Part shown: in pieces, positions 1-9,508 of the stretch | Position numbering within the stretch: position 1 is the stretch's first letter | Layout: each line of letters starts with the position of its first letter | DNA from: Thioclava sp. ES.031 | Lineage (GTDB): Bacteria; Pseudomonadota; Alphaproteobacteria; Rhodobacterales; Rhodobacteraceae | Direction of reading: 5' to 3' | Assembly (NCBI RefSeq): GCF_002563775.1 | Contig: NZ_PDJO01000001.1 | Location: 3,536,501 to 3,600,500, forward strand | Length of the DNA: 64,000 nucleotides | Made by a program: the position numbers and the translations under genes | The notes under the pieces: generated by a model | Databases searched by the model: none | Told to the model about the DNA's origin: nothing | The model's input: the letters and a program-made list of their open reading frames with translations, nothing else

Positions 1-496
1 GCCCGTGCACCGCCGCTTTCGCCGTCGCATAGGCCGGAAAGCCGCTGCCGGCCTCCCACCACGAATTCGATCCCATATTGATGATCGACCCCGCCCCTTT
101 TGAGATCATGTCCGGCGCAACCGTCTGGATCGCGAAGAACATGTGGCGCAGGTTGGTGTGCTGGCGCTCGTCCCAATATTCCGCGTCGATCTCGCGCCAG
201 TCGTGGCGGTCGTCGCGCGCGGCATTGTTCACCAGCACATCCGCCGGGCCGATCTTCTCGCGCAGCCGCCCCAGCGCCTCTTTCATCGCGGCGATGTCGC
301 GCAGGTCGCACAGCTCGTACTCGACGCCCAACCGTTTCGCGATCGCCGCGCTCCCCTCCGCATCGCGGTCGAGAAACCCGACCTTCGCCCCTTGCGCGGC
401 GAAGCCTTCGACGATCAACGCCCCGATCCCCGAGGCGCCCCCGGTCACGATTACGGATTTGCCCTTCAGGCTCGGATAAGTCGCGAAGTCCGGCAT
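1..496 (-). CDS. SDR-family dehydrogenase, sugar dehydrogenase-like (3' end outside window)
   Basis: This short-chain dehydrogenase/reductase should oxidise a hydroxyl group with NAD(P)+ in the cytoplasm. The start at 496 follows a GGAGGAG ribosome site. The N-terminus has the Rossmann motif TGGASGIG at about residues 19-26, then the NNAARDDRH stretch near residue 90, and the catalytic YxxxK (YATAK) near residue 160. The NNAxxDDRH wording recalls D-xylose and related aldose 1-dehydrogenases, so a sugar substrate is likely but not proven. The gene runs off the left edge after about 165 codons. The family is normally about 250 residues, so roughly one third is missing here only because of the window edge. 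Confidence 0.85.
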   Translation of the reverse strand, partial: MPDFATYPSLKGKSVIVTGGASGIGALIVEGFAAQGAKVGFLDRDAEGSAAIAKRLGVEYELCDLRDIAAMKEALGRLREKIGPADVLVNNAARDDRHDWREIDAEYWDERQHTNLRHMFFAIQTVAPDMISKGAGSIINMGSNSWWEAGSGFPAYATAKAAVHG

Positions 497-713
497 CTGC
501 TCCTCCTCTTTTCGCGGCGAGCATCGCGCCCGACGTCACGACTGTCCAGACGGCGGCGACAGGGCCTACGTCACAAATCCTTCGCCCCGGCGTCAGCGGG
601 CTGTCACAGCCCGGGGTAATATGACGCCCGAAGCCCCGAGCCGACGGCCTGCCGCCCGACGCGACACCTCGCCCTCAGGGCCTTCGTCATATCAAGTCAT
701 CTTGGGGGTATAC

Positions 714-1775
714 ATGCCACGCCTTTCCCGTTCGCTCACGCTTTCCGCAGCGCTCACCGCCGCCCTTCTCTCCACCGCGCTGGTGGCTCCGGCCCATGCA
801 CAATCCGCCTCCGACGCGGGCGTCCTGAAGGTCGCGCTCTGGGGCGACGAGTTCTACAGCAAGGATCCCGAGGAGAAGGCAAACTGGATCGACCAGACCG
901 TTGCCTCGATGAACGATCACGATCTCGATTTCACGATCTTCGCCGGCGACACCAAGAGCGGCAGCAGCGAATGCACCGATCAGGCGATCGGGGCGGACGT
1001 GCAGGCGATCTTCAACCGCCTCGACATGCCGACGCTCTACGCCCTCGGCGACAATGAATGGGTCGACTGCCACCGGACCAACAATGGCAGCTACGACCCG
1101 GTCGAGCGGCTTTCTTACCTGCGCAAGACCTTCTTCGATGCCGCAAAGTCACAGGGCTCGAACCCGATCGACGTCGAACGTCAGGGTGCCCCGGGCGAAG
1201 CCTATAGCGAGAACAGCCGCTTCGAGCGCAACGACGTGATGTTCGTGGCCCTCAACGTGCCCGGCAGCAACAACAACCTTGTGGTGACCGACAAGCAGTG
1301 CACCAAGAAGTCCGACCGCACGCAGGCCGATTGCGATGCCGCAACCGCGGAGTACGAGGCGCGCAACCCGAAGAATGTGGAATGGCTCAAGGAGTCCTTC
1401 GCAAAGGCACGCGAGAATAACGACGCGGGCATCCTGATCGACATTCAGGCCGACATCTTCTTCCCCTTCGAACTGAGCGGCGGCGGCTACAAAGACGATT
1501 TCCTGCCGACCCTCGACGACAAGAACGGCTTCACCGACTTCTACAAGACCCTCGTCGAGGAGACGCATAACTTCGACGGTCAGGTCCTGCTGGTTCACGG
1601 CGACTCGCATTACTTCAAGGTCGACAAGCCCATGCTCCAGCCCGATGGCCGCAGCACCGCGAACTTCACCCGCGTCGAGGTGTTCGGCAGCAGCGACAAC
1701 AGCTGGGTCGAGATGACGGTCGATCCGAAATCCGATGGCGTCTTCTCGTTCCAACCCGTGGTGCTGAAGCAGTAA
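714..1775 (+). CDS. Secreted metallophosphoesterase-like protein
   Basis: A protein of 353 residues with a clear Sec signal peptide (residues 1-30, ending AHAQ), so it acts in the periplasm or outside. After the signal come pieces that look like calcineurin-type metal-binding blocks: GDEF near 44, AGDT near 78, LGDNEW near 111-116 and HGDSHYF near 310. These fit a metallophosphoesterase fold, though the classic GD-x(n)-GNH(D/E) order is altered, with GDNE in place of GNHD. An upstream in-frame start at 621 exists, but 714 has the ribosome site GGGGGT and exposes the signal peptide. The substrate is unknown. A terminator follows at 1831-1867. Confidence 0.7.
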   Translation: MPRLSRSLTLSAALTAALLSTALVAPAHAQSASDAGVLKVALWGDEFYSKDPEEKANWIDQTVASMNDHDLDFTIFAGDTKSGSSECTDQAIGADVQAIFNRLDMPTLYALGDNEWVDCHRTNNGSYDPVERLSYLRKTFFDAAKSQGSNPIDVERQGAPGEAYSENSRFERNDVMFVALNVPGSNNNLVVTDKQCTKKSDRTQADCDAATAEYEARNPKNVEWLKESFAKARENNDAGILIDIQADIFFPFELSGGGYKDDFLPTLDDKNGFTDFYKTLVEETHNFDGQVLLVHGDSHYFKVDKPMLQPDGRSTANFTRVEVFGSSDNSWVEMTVDPKSDGVFSFQPVVLKQ

Positions 1776-1830
1776 GCTGCGCCTGTCGCGGGACTTGCCG
1801 GTTCTCCGGCAGCTCACTCCAACCTTAGAG

Positions 1831-1867
1831 ACGGGCGGCGGTTCATTCGTCGCCCGTGTTCCTTTTT
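1831..1867 (+). terminator. Rho-independent terminator of the phosphoesterase gene
   Basis: ACGGGCG (1831-1837) pairs with CGCCCGT (1851-1857), and the stem is followed by TTCCTTTTT. It sits about 55 bases after the stop codon. Confidence 0.75.
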
Positions 1868-1901
1868 CAGCCTCAACGACGCGAAGCGTCGCACCGCAAC
1901 G

Positions 1902-1929
1902 AAAAAGGCCGCCCCCGATGGAGCGGCCC
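1902..1929 (-). terminator. Rho-independent terminator of trcR
   Basis: Read on the minus strand, GGCCGC and GCGGCC form a stem with a ten-base loop, followed at once by TTTTT (AAAAA at 1902-1906 on the plus strand). It lies about 25 bases past the trcR stop. Confidence 0.8.
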
Positions 1930-1952
1930 TGATCATTCGCGACGACGACAGC

Positions 1953-2729
1953 TTACTTGCGGTTGTCGTCCTCATCCTCGTCGTCATCGTCCTCGGGCAG
2001 GTTGAAGAAGCTGTCCGCGTCCGAGTAATCGGCATTGTCCGCCGCGTCGTCCTCTTCCTCGTTCTCCTGCTTGAGATCGGAGGAGGAGAAGTTCTCCAGA
2101 CCGGCGATGCCGGAGGGCAGGCGCGGCTCATCGGGCATGCCCAGCGACTGCTCGGTCGAGACCAGCTTGCGACGCTCGTCATCGCTCATCACGCCTTCGG
2201 CGGCGGCTTTCTTCGCGGCCTTCTGCACTTCGATATCCAGCTCCGACTGGCGGCACAGACCCAGCGCGACCGGATCGATCGGGGTCATGTTCTGGATGTT
2301 CCAGTGCGTGCGCTCGCGGATCGACTGGATCGTGGGCTTGGTGGTGCCGACGAGACGCGCGATCTGCGCATCGGCCAGCTCCGGGTGGAATTTCACCAGC
2401 CACAGGATCGCGTTCGGACGGTCCTGACGCTTCGACAGCGGCGTGTAGCGCGGCCCGCGACGCTTATCCTCGCCGACGGCAGCTTTGTTGAACTTCAGCT
2501 TGAGCTTGTGCAGCGGGTCTTTCTCGGCCTTGTCGATCTCTTCCTGATCGAGCTGGCTCGAGGCGACCGGATCGAAGCCCTTCACGCCGGTTGCGACGTC
2601 ACCATCGGCGATGCCCTGCACTTCCAGTTCGTGCAGGCCACAGAAATCCGCGATCTGCTTGAAGCTGAGCGTCGTATTGTCCACCAGCCACACGGCGGTG
2701 GCCTTTGCCATCAGGGGCTTGTTCGTCAT
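1953..2729 (-). CDS. trcR: TrcR / DUF1013 cell-cycle transcriptional regulator
   Basis: A DUF1013 protein of 258 residues. This family is restricted to alphaproteobacteria and is annotated as the cell-cycle transcriptional regulator TrcR. The N-terminus (MTNKPLMAKATAVWLVDN) and the central stretch with LWLVKFHPELADAQIARL followed by a helix-turn-helix-like TKPTIQSIRER are characteristic. The C-terminal 50 residues are strongly acidic (runs of E and D) and probably disordered. An ATG nine bases upstream (2738) overlaps the AAAGGA ribosome site, so 2729 is preferred. The gene is divergent from the RNase T2 gene and ends at its own terminator. Confidence 0.88.
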   Translation of the reverse strand: MTNKPLMAKATAVWLVDNTTLSFKQIADFCGLHELEVQGIADGDVATGVKGFDPVASSQLDQEEIDKAEKDPLHKLKLKFNKAAVGEDKRRGPRYTPLSKRQDRPNAILWLVKFHPELADAQIARLVGTTKPTIQSIRERTHWNIQNMTPIDPVALGLCRQSELDIEVQKAAKKAAAEGVMSDDERRKLVSTEQSLGMPDEPRLPSGIAGLENFSSSDLKQENEEEDDAADNADYSDADSFFNLPEDDDDEDEDDNRK

Positions 2730-2861
2730 TGCAGCCATCCTTTACATATCTCTCCCGGGCCGAGAAATCGGCTGCGGCGCGGGAATTCCCTGCCGCGGTC
2801 CATTTCTGGAAGGGGAATTGCCGCCTCATATAGTCAATCGCGCGTCGGGAGAAAAGAGAAA

Positions 2862-3512
2862 ATGACTCGTTTGGGCCTTCTGGCCGCAGCCCTGCTTGCG
2901 CTTTCGACCGCTGCCCTGCCCGCCCATGCCGAAGGCGAGCGCGCGGGCGATTTCGACTATTACGTCCTCTCGCTCAGCTGGTCGCCCACTTGGTGCGCGC
3001 TGACGGGCGATGCGCGCAACTCGCCGCAATGCGATCCGAAGCACGATCATTCTTTCGTGCTGCACGGGCTTTGGCCGCAATTCGAGCGCGGCTGGCCCAG
3101 CTTTTGCCGCACGCCGCATCGCGATCCCTCGCGCCAGCAGACCGCCGCGATGGAAGATCTGACCGGCGCGCCGGGGCTGGCCTGGTACGAATGGAAGAAA
3201 CACGGGCGCTGCTCGGGCCTGTCGGCCACGGACTATTTCGCGCTGGAACGCGAAGCCTATGCCAGCATCGAAATCCCGGACGTACTGGCCAATCTCGACC
3301 GCGACGTGCGACTGCCCGCGAAGGTGGTGGAGCAGGCGTTTCTGGAGGTCAATCCCGGCCTCGATGCCGACGAGATCACCATCACCTGCAAATCGGGCCG
3401 CATTCAGGAGGCCCGCATCTGCCTGACCAAGGATCTCGAGCCGCGCAAATGCGGCTCCGATACGATCCGCGATTGCAGCCTGCCCAACGCACTGATGGAA
3501 AAGGTGCGCTGA
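2862..3512 (+). CDS. Periplasmic/secreted ribonuclease T2
   Basis: A 216-residue RNase T2 family endoribonuclease, cutting RNA through a 2',3'-cyclic phosphate. A signal peptide covers residues 1-23 (AHA cleavage motif). Both catalytic segments are present: FVLHGLWPQ with the active-site His at 68, and EWKKHGRCSG with Glu110 and His114. Cysteines (45, 57, 82, 117 and later pairs) fit the disulphides of an exported enzyme. The start follows a GA-rich ribosome site just downstream of the trcR divergent region. It likely scavenges extracellular RNA, as E. coli RNase I does. The next gene is convergent, four bases away. Confidence 0.93.
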   Translation: MTRLGLLAAALLALSTAALPAHAEGERAGDFDYYVLSLSWSPTWCALTGDARNSPQCDPKHDHSFVLHGLWPQFERGWPSFCRTPHRDPSRQQTAAMEDLTGAPGLAWYEWKKHGRCSGLSATDYFALEREAYASIEIPDVLANLDRDVRLPAKVVEQAFLEVNPGLDADEITITCKSGRIQEARICLTKDLEPRKCGSDTIRDCSLPNALMEKVR

Positions 3513-3516
3513 GGCG

Positions 3517-3981
3517 TCAGTCCTCTAGCGGCGGCTGCCGATCTTCCAACGTGGGCAGCTTGTGGCGCGCGGCGACGTCGTGGCTGTGGTCTTCGTCGGC
3601 CTTGCCTGCGGCGCAAATCCACGCCTTGGCCTGATCCAATTCACTCAAGCGGAACAGCTTGACCGTGCCGGGGATCATCGGCGCGAAGGCCTGTACGCCC
3701 CAACGGATCCAGTCGACATCGCTCACCAGCGCCACGGCGGCGAAATCGCCCAGATGCGACAGGCCCAGCTTGGTGTCGTCCCATGCCGCTTTCGCGGTGT
3801 AGCCGTCGAATGCGTCGCCGATGATATAGAGCAGCTTCACCTTGCCCTCGGCGGCGATCTTGGCCTCCACCGCCGGGATCAGGTGCTGCTCGTAAGCCTC
3901 CGCGCCGATCGTGCCCTTGGCCTCGAATGCCAGCACATCGGTCGGAAACCCGTCCAGAAATTCAAAGCGTCCTTCGCTCAT
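3517..3981 (-). CDS. SpoIIAA-like/STAS-type protein
   Basis: A 154-residue soluble protein of the SpoIIAA-like (DUF3478) group. The pattern of a beta strand, then IGAEAYEQHLIPAVEAKIA, then LLYIIGDAFDGYTAKAAWDDTKLG and a late VKLFRLSELDQAKAWI is typical. The fold is shared with anti-sigma-factor antagonists, but members outside Firmicutes have no agreed role and may bind lipophilic ligands. ATG 3981 is used because GGGGAGG lies just upstream; a longer frame reaching 4020 lacks one. The gene is convergent with the RNase gene and points away from the quinone oxidoreductase. Confidence 0.75.
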   Translation of the reverse strand: MSEGRFEFLDGFPTDVLAFEAKGTIGAEAYEQHLIPAVEAKIAAEGKVKLLYIIGDAFDGYTAKAAWDDTKLGLSHLGDFAAVALVSDVDWIRWGVQAFAPMIPGTVKLFRLSELDQAKAWICAAGKADEDHSHDVAARHKLPTLEDRQPPLED

Positions 3982-4046
3982 GACCGCCTCCCCTCGTTGG
4001 TCCGCGCACGCCGGAAGCATACACCCGGCGCACGCGGGACGAAAGT

Positions 4047-5048
4047 TCAGCCGCCTGCAACTTCCAACACGATCTTGCCAATATGCTGGCTCGTCTCCAT
4101 CCGCTCATGGGCTTTTGCAGCCTCGGCCAGCGGGAAAGTGCTGTCATGGATCACGCGCAGCTTGCCCGAATTGATCATCGGCCAGACATTGGCGCGCAAC
4201 TGCCGCGCAATCTCGGCCTTGGCGGCATCCGATTGCGGGCGCAGCGTGGCCCCGGTGATCGTGAGACGCTTCACCATGACCTGCGCGAAGTTGATCTCGG
4301 CCTTGGGTCCGCCAAGGAAGGCGATGAAGACGAGGCGCGCATCATTGGCCATCGCCTTGATATTGCGCGCGATATAGTCGCCGCCCACCATGTCGAGCAC
4401 GAGGTTCGCGCCGCCCTCGGCCTTCAGCACATCGACGAAATCGCCCGTCTTGTAGTTGATCGCCGTCGCGCCAAGCTCTTCGCAGACCGCGCATTTCTCG
4501 GGGCTACCGGCAGTGGTGAACACGCGTGCGCCCAGCGCCGTCGCGATCTGGATCGCGGTCGTGCCGATCCCGGAAGAGCCGCCATGCACCAGGAACCGCT
4601 CGCCCGCCTGCAACCCGCCGCGCATCACCATGGTCGACCAGACGGTGAAGCAGGTCTCGGGCAGACAGGCGGCCGATTTCAGATCAAGCCCCGCAGGCAC
4701 GGGCAGCGCATGTTCCGCCGGACAGGTCACATACTCGGCATAACCGCCACCGGGCAGCAGCGCGCAGACCGCGTCGCCCACTTCCCAATCCGTGACGCCC
4801 GGCCCGATCGCCGCGACCCGGCCCGAGCATTCCAGCCCCGGCAAATCCGACGCGCCCGGCGGCGGGTTGTAGGCGCCTGCACGCTGCAGCGCATCGGGGC
4901 GGTTCACCCCGGCATAGGCCACCTCGATCAGGATCTCCCCATGACCCGCAACCGGCACGGCACGGGTGACTTCTTTCAGCACCTCCGGCGCGCCATGTTC
5001 GGAAATCTCGACGCAGCGCATCTCGGTCGGCATCTCGACAGGTTTCAT
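4047..5048 (-). CDS. NAD(P)H-quinone oxidoreductase, zinc-independent MDR family
   Basis: A 333-residue medium-chain reductase of the zeta-crystallin/PIG3 type, expected to reduce quinones or activated enals with NADPH. It shows the N-terminal GroES-like domain (YAGVNRPDALQRAG) and the Rossmann dinucleotide site VHGGSSGIGTTAIQIA at about residues 142-157. The zinc-binding cysteines of true alcohol dehydrogenases are absent. ATG 5048 overlaps the COQ9 stop (TGATG), so the two genes are translationally coupled; a TTG one codon upstream is less likely. Pairing with COQ9 suggests a link to quinone metabolism, which is an inference from context. Confidence 0.87.
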   Translation of the reverse strand: MKPVEMPTEMRCVEISEHGAPEVLKEVTRAVPVAGHGEILIEVAYAGVNRPDALQRAGAYNPPPGASDLPGLECSGRVAAIGPGVTDWEVGDAVCALLPGGGYAEYVTCPAEHALPVPAGLDLKSAACLPETCFTVWSTMVMRGGLQAGERFLVHGGSSGIGTTAIQIATALGARVFTTAGSPEKCAVCEELGATAINYKTGDFVDVLKAEGGANLVLDMVGGDYIARNIKAMANDARLVFIAFLGGPKAEINFAQVMVKRLTITGATLRPQSDAAKAEIARQLRANVWPMINSGKLRVIHDSTFPLAEAAKAHERMETSQHIGKIVLEVAGG

Positions 5049-5716
5049 CAATGCGCCTCCCGGCCCGGCATGTCGTCAGTGCCTTTCGGCGCACGGATGC
5101 CGCCGAGAAGCTTCGGCAGGAAAGGCAGTTTCATCGCCGCACCCTTCACCTTTTCGAACTGCATCACATCCTCGATGCGGCGGTCGAGGAAGGCCCAGGT
5201 GTCGGCCTTGCCCTCGCTCTCATCGCCCATCCAGTACAGCACGGTCGAGCTATAGACCCCCGAAAGCGTCATCCGCTTCGTGTACCAGTTGTAATCCTCG
5301 CTGACGTCGCCCAGTGCGCGCCAGATCTTGTCCGAGGTCTCCCAGATCAGCTTCGAGCCGGTCGTGGCATTCTGCGGCAGCGCGAAGATCGCGGCCCCGC
5401 GGCGCACCAGTTCCGGATCGGCCTCTTCCAGACGGAAGCGCACGGCGGTCGCGATCCGGTCGCGGAACTTCATCCCCGACAGATCGGCCTCTTCCAGACG
5501 CTTGAGCATCGCGGCATCGCCCTCGCGGTGATAGGCCACCGCCAGATCGACGGCGCCGCGCGGACACACGACCCGCGCCAGCCCCGGATCGAGCCCCAGA
5601 TCGGAGACCGCGAGCTTGAAGGCCGGCTCGGACCAGCCGTCGAAAGGCACATGCGGCTTGATCGCCGCCAACAGCTCGGATCGCGTGCGGTCCATATCGA
5701 GATGGTCGTTTTTCAT
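5048..5716 (-). CDS. coq9: COQ9-family ubiquinone biosynthesis protein
   Basis: A 222-residue COQ9 homologue. COQ9 is an isoprenoid-binding helper that presents the ubiquinone precursor to the hydroxylase COQ7. The sequence is mostly helical, with the family stretch ETSDKIWRALGDVSEDYNWY followed by KRMTLSGVYSSTVLYW around residues 140-180. ATG 5716 is preceded by AGAGAGGAAA; a frame extending to 5749 has no such site. It is the first gene of a two-gene operon with the quinone oxidoreductase and is divergent from rpsU. Confidence 0.9.
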   Translation of the reverse strand: MKNDHLDMDRTRSELLAAIKPHVPFDGWSEPAFKLAVSDLGLDPGLARVVCPRGAVDLAVAYHREGDAAMLKRLEEADLSGMKFRDRIATAVRFRLEEADPELVRRGAAIFALPQNATTGSKLIWETSDKIWRALGDVSEDYNWYTKRMTLSGVYSSTVLYWMGDESEGKADTWAFLDRRIEDVMQFEKVKGAAMKLPFLPKLLGGIRAPKGTDDMPGREAH

Positions 5717-5823
5717 CGCGTTTCCTCTCTCAGCTTTGGCGGTAGACAAACCGCCTTTTGGTGACTATATGGAGCGCTCCTGCAAGCAACTGCAACTCTA
5801 ACTTAGGAAGGTGGTGACACCAC

Positions 5824-6030
5824 ATGCAGGTCAGCGTTCGCGACAACAACGTCGAACAGGCGCTCCGTGCTCTGAAGAAAAAGCTTCAGCGCGAGGGTGT
5901 GTTCCGCGAAATGAAGCTCAAGCAGCATTTCGAGAAACCCTCGGTCAAAAAAGCGCGCGAGAAAGCCGAAGCCGTCCGCCGTGCCCGTAAACTGGCACGT
6001 AAGAAGGCTCAGCGCGAAGGCGCGCTCTAA
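5824..6030 (+). CDS. rpsU: 30S ribosomal protein S21
   Basis: A complete 68-residue ribosomal protein S21: [20 protein letters not shown] at the start, then a Lys/Arg-rich helical tail ([20 protein letters not shown]). S21 binds the 30S platform near the anti-Shine-Dalgarno and helps initiation. The gene has its own leader with an AGGAAGGTGG ribosome site and ends at a strong terminator. It is therefore monocistronic and divergent from coq9. Confidence 0.97.
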   Translation: MQVSVRDNNVEQALRALKKKLQREGVFREMKLKQHFEKPSVKKAREKAEAVRRARKLARKKAQREGAL

Positions 6031-6091
6031 GCGCACCGCTCCGCGTCTGAAAAGGCGCCTGAAAATGCTGGCGGGCTTGCCCGCACCGATG

Positions 6092-6120
6092 ACCCCCGAG
6101 GCTTGGCCGCGGGGGTTTTT
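6092..6120 (+). terminator. Rho-independent terminator of rpsU
   Basis: ACCCCCG (6092-6098) pairs with CGGGGGT (6110-6116), followed by TTTTT. A small GCGGGC-TT-GCCCGC hairpin lies just upstream at 6071-6084. Confidence 0.85.
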
Positions 6121-6236
6121 GGTTTCTGGAAGACACCTCCACAAGAAAGCGCAGACGACGCCGCTTTGATCTTGCCTAAAGCGCCGCGCCCCCTACCCTA
6201 GCGCCAGCACTTCGTTCTGGCGGGAACCGCTTTCAC

Positions 6237-7685
6237 ATGTCCGATATCCGGCCCGTCCTGCATCTCTTCGGCCTGATCCTCGCGGCCCTCGGGACCGCGA
6301 TGCTGGTGCCCGCGGCGCTGGACTTCAGCGACCTCAATCCGAACTGGCAGGAATTCTTCGAGGCGGCGGTCGAGACCGCGCTGATCGGGATGGTTCTCTC
6401 GCTCGCGACCCGAACCAAAAACGCGAATGGGCTCAACACGCGTCAGGCCTATCTGCTCACGGCGGCGATCTGGCTCGGCCTGCCGATCTTTGCAGCCCTG
6501 CCCTTCATCGAAGGCGCGCCGCATGCGACATGGACCAACGCCTATTTCGAGGCCGCCTCGGGCATCACCACCACCGGCTACACCGTCTTCGAACATCTCG
6601 ACACGTTGCCGCGCGGGGTGGTGCTGTGGCGCGGGATGCTGAACTGGTTCGGCGGGCTCGGGATCGCCTTCGTCGCGATGATCTTCCTGCCGGTGCTGCG
6701 GATCGGCGGGATGCGCTATTTTCAGGCCGAAGGATTCGACACGCTGGGCAAGGTGATGCCGCGTGCCCATAATATCGCGCGCTCGCTGCTCTGGGTCTAT
6801 GTCTCACTGACGCTGGCCTGCGCGATCAGCTATGCCGCCGCGGGCATGAGCTCCTTCGACGCGATCTGCTACGCGATGGCGACAATCGCGACGGGCGGCT
6901 TCGGCACGCATGACAGCTCCTTCGCGAGCTTCTCGCCGGGTGCGCAATATGCCGGTGTCATCTTCATGCTGGGCTCGGCCCTGCCCTTCATCCGCTATGT
7001 CCAGCTTGGCCGCGGCGACCTGCGCCCGTTCTGGGACGACCCGCAAATCCACGCCTTCCTGCGCTGGTTCGCCCTCGCGCTCGCCGCCCTCCTGATCTGG
7101 CGCTACACCCATGCGCCCGAGGGGATCGAACCCACCTTCCGTTCCGCCGCCTTCAACCTGTCCTCGATCATGACCGGCACCGGCTTCGGGACCGCCAATG
7201 TTGCGAATTGGGGGAGCTTCGCGATGGTGCTGGCCTATTGGGTCGGGCTGATCGGCGGCTGCACCGGGTCCAGCTCGGGCGCGCTCTCGGTCTTTCGCTT
7301 GCAGGCGCTTGGCGCGGTGATCCGCGCCGCCGTGCGCCGCCTGCAGATGCCGCATCGGGTGCTGCAACCGCGCCTTGGTGACAAGCTGCTGGAGGAGGAC
7401 GTGCTCTCCTCCCTGATCCTCTATTTTACCGGCTATATGCTGACGCTCGGCCTGATCTCGGTCGGGATTTCGATGACCGGGGCGGATTTCGTCTCGGCGC
7501 TCTTCGCGACATGGGGGGCGCTTGGCAATATCGGCTACGGGGTCGGCCCGCTGACCGATCGCACCGGCACGATGATCGACTTCAGCGACGCCGCGACATG
7601 GCTGCTGACGCTTGCGATGCTGCTGGGCCGGATCGGGATGCTCGCGATCCTCGTCGTGTTCCTGCCGCGCTTCTGGCGCGCTTAA
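6237..7685 (+). CDS. trkH: TrkH-family potassium uptake protein
   Basis: A 482-residue inner-membrane K+ transporter subunit with about ten hydrophobic segments. The four pore-loop filter signatures are visible: [15 protein letters not shown] near 106, TGGFGTHD near 220, [14 protein letters not shown] near 313 and [12 protein letters not shown] near 430. TrkH works with the cytoplasmic NAD-binding regulator TrkA, which is not in this window. The gene ends tail-to-tail with the lrp gene, the two stop codons overlapping at 7682-7685. The start at 6237 has only a weak upstream ribosome site. Confidence 0.92.
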   Translation: MSDIRPVLHLFGLILAALGTAMLVPAALDFSDLNPNWQEFFEAAVETALIGMVLSLATRTKNANGLNTRQAYLLTAAIWLGLPIFAALPFIEGAPHATWTNAYFEAASGITTTGYTVFEHLDTLPRGVVLWRGMLNWFGGLGIAFVAMIFLPVLRIGGMRYFQAEGFDTLGKVMPRAHNIARSLLWVYVSLTLACAISYAAAGMSSFDAICYAMATIATGGFGTHDSSFASFSPGAQYAGVIFMLGSALPFIRYVQLGRGDLRPFWDDPQIHAFLRWFALALAALLIWRYTHAPEGIEPTFRSAAFNLSSIMTGTGFGTANVANWGSFAMVLAYWVGLIGGCTGSSSGALSVFRLQALGAVIRAAVRRLQMPHRVLQPRLGDKLLEEDVLSSLILYFTGYMLTLGLISVGISMTGADFVSALFATWGALGNIGYGVGPLTDRTGTMIDFSDAATWLLTLAMLLGRIGMLAILVVFLPRFWRA

Positions 7686-8146
7686 ACCGGCATCGCCGTG
7701 GTCGAGACTACGCATTTGAGCGAGAAACTGGACTGGATTTGCGCCACGCCCGGAATGTTGGCGAGCTTCGCCCGGTGCAGCCGCGCGAAATCCTCGGCAT
7801 CGGCGGCGACCACCTTCAGCAGGTAATCCGCAGCCCCCGCCATCAGGTGACATTCGAGCACCTCGGGCACTTGCTGCACGCCCTTCTCGAACGCATCGAG
7901 CACCTCATCGGCCTGACTCGACAGCTTGATCTCGACATAGACCGTCGTGGTCCGCCCCAGCTTGCGCGGGTTCAGCAGGGCGACGTAATCGCGGATGTAG
8001 CCTTCCTCCTCCAGCCGCTGCACCCGGCGGTGGCAGGCCGAGGCCGACAGGTTCACCCGCTCGCTCAGCTCGGCATTGGAGATTCGCCCCTGCCGCTGCA
8101 AAACCTCCAGCAGCCGACGATCTGTCGCGTCCAGCTTGTCGCTCAT
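7682..8146 (-). CDS. Lrp/AsnC-family regulator, probably of the ald gene
   Basis: A 154-residue Lrp/AsnC protein. The N-terminal helix-turn-helix ([30 protein letters not shown]) is followed by the RAM ligand-binding domain with the GAADYLLKV and VQSSF-like motif (IQSSFSLK). It is transcribed divergently from alanine dehydrogenase, the classic arrangement for an alanine- or leucine-sensing activator of ald (AldR-like). The control target is inferred from position. Confidence 0.9.
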   Translation of the reverse strand: MSDKLDATDRRLLEVLQRQGRISNAELSERVNLSASACHRRVQRLEEEGYIRDYVALLNPRKLGRTTTVYVEIKLSSQADEVLDAFEKGVQQVPEVLECHLMAGAADYLLKVVAADAEDFARLHRAKLANIPGVAQIQSSFSLKCVVSTTAMPV

Positions 8147-8222
8147 GCAATATCCTGCCGATCTTTGCGCATTTCATCGAAGATACGAGCGACCCACCCC
8201 ATCCACAACTGGCAAATTGGCA

Positions 8223-8234
8223 AAGCACTTGCTT
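8223..8234. promoter_or_regulatory. Candidate Lrp-type operator between lrp and ald
   Basis: AAGCACTTGCTT is a perfect palindrome of two five-base arms in the 144-bp divergent region, about 57 bases before ald. Position is the main support. Confidence 0.3.
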
Positions 8235-8290
8235 GTGACGGAGCGCATACTGGGGGCAGGACGTTTCCATTTTTTGGAGGAGGACACGCG

Positions 8291-9415
8291 ATGAAGATCG
8301 GAACGGTGCGCGAGATCAAGGCGCAGGAATTCCGCGTCGGGCTGACCCCGGCTGCGGCACAAGAAGCGGTCGCCCATGGCCACGAGGTGCTGGTCGAAAC
8401 CGGGGCAGGTCAGGGCGCGGGCTTCGCAGACAGCGATTACGAGGCGGCTGGCGCGAAGATCCTCGGCGATGCGGCGGATGTGTTCGCCCAGGCCGAGATG
8501 ATCGTGAAAGTGAAAGAGCCGCAGGCCTCCGAACGCGCGATGCTGCGCGAGGGCCAGCTTCTCTTCACCTATCTGCATCTGGCCGCCGACCCGGCGCAGA
8601 CCCATGACCTGATGAAATCGGGCGCGACCTGCATCGCCTATGAGACGGTCACCGCGAAGGACGGCACCCTACCGCTGCTCGCGCCGATGTCCGAAGTGGC
8701 CGGCCGCCTCGCGCCGCAGATGGGTGCCTGGACGCTGCAGAAAGCCAATGGCGGGCGCGGCGTGCTGATGGGCGGCGTGCCGGGCGTGTCGCCCGCGAAG
8801 GTCGTCGTGATCGGCGGCGGCGTCGTGGGCACCAACGCCGCGCGCGTAGCTGCCGGGATGGGCGCGGATGTGACCGTGCTCGACAAGTCGCTGCCGCGTC
8901 TGCGCTATCTCGATGACACATTCGGGGGCACCTTCCGCACGGCCTATGCCTCGAAAGCCGAGACCGAGGCACTGGTTGCAGCCTCCGATCTGGTGATCGG
9001 CGCGGTGCTGATCCCCGGGGCCGCCGCCCCGAAACTGGTCACCCGCGAGATGCTGAAGACGATGAAGCCCGGCGCGGCGATCGTCGATGTCGCGATCGAT
9101 CAGGGCGGCTGCGTCGAGACCTCGCATCCCACGACCCATGACGACCCGATCTACGAGGTCGAGGGCGTGATGCATTACTGCGTGGCCAATATGCCCGGCG
9201 CGGTCGCGCGCACCGCAACCCTCGCCCTGTCGAACGCGACGCAGCCCTTCCTGCTGGCGCTCGCCGACAAAGGGTGGGAGCGCGCCTGCGCCGAGGATCC
9301 GCATCTGGCCGCGGGCCTCAACGTCCATGCGGGCAAGGTGACTTACAAGGCTGTGGCCGAAGCGCTCGACCTGCCGCTCGACACCCCCGAGGCGGTGATG
9401 CACGCGGCCGAATAA
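8291..9415 (+). CDS. ald: Alanine dehydrogenase
   Basis: A 374-residue NAD-dependent L-alanine dehydrogenase, interconverting alanine and pyruvate plus ammonia. The start [20 protein letters not shown] holds the substrate-binding Arg of the family. Lys in VKVKEPQ (about 75), His in FTYLHLAAD (about 96) and the NAD site [19 protein letters not shown] (about 170-188) follow, with the conserved C-terminal [16 protein letters not shown]. The full length matches the family. A GGAGGA ribosome site precedes the ATG. Regulation by the divergent Lrp protein is likely. Confidence 0.97.
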   Translation: MKIGTVREIKAQEFRVGLTPAAAQEAVAHGHEVLVETGAGQGAGFADSDYEAAGAKILGDAADVFAQAEMIVKVKEPQASERAMLREGQLLFTYLHLAADPAQTHDLMKSGATCIAYETVTAKDGTLPLLAPMSEVAGRLAPQMGAWTLQKANGGRGVLMGGVPGVSPAKVVVIGGGVVGTNAARVAAGMGADVTVLDKSLPRLRYLDDTFGGTFRTAYASKAETEALVAASDLVIGAVLIPGAAAPKLVTREMLKTMKPGAAIVDVAIDQGGCVETSHPTTHDDPIYEVEGVMHYCVANMPGAVARTATLALSNATQPFLLALADKGWERACAEDPHLAAGLNVHAGKVTYKAVAEALDLPLDTPEAVMHAAE

Positions 9416-9438
9416 GGGCCACCCTGCCCGCGAATGAA

Positions 9439-9467
9439 ACGGCCCGGAGCGTCGCCCCGGGCCGTTC
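9439..9467. terminator. Hairpin between convergent ald and mscL
   Basis: ACGGCCCGG (9439-9447) pairs perfectly with CCGGGCCGT (9457-9465). The T-tracts on either side are short (TCTCAT on plus, TTTCATT on minus), so it may serve both genes weakly. Confidence 0.6.
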
Positions 9468-9508
9468 TCATATCTGCCTGCGACGTCTGCCTGAGACGTC
9501 CCACGCCG

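Noticed and set aside
5049..5051. TTG as start of the quinone oxidoreductase
   Set aside because: The adjacent ATG at 5048 overlaps the COQ9 stop in the usual coupled way and needs no rare start codon.
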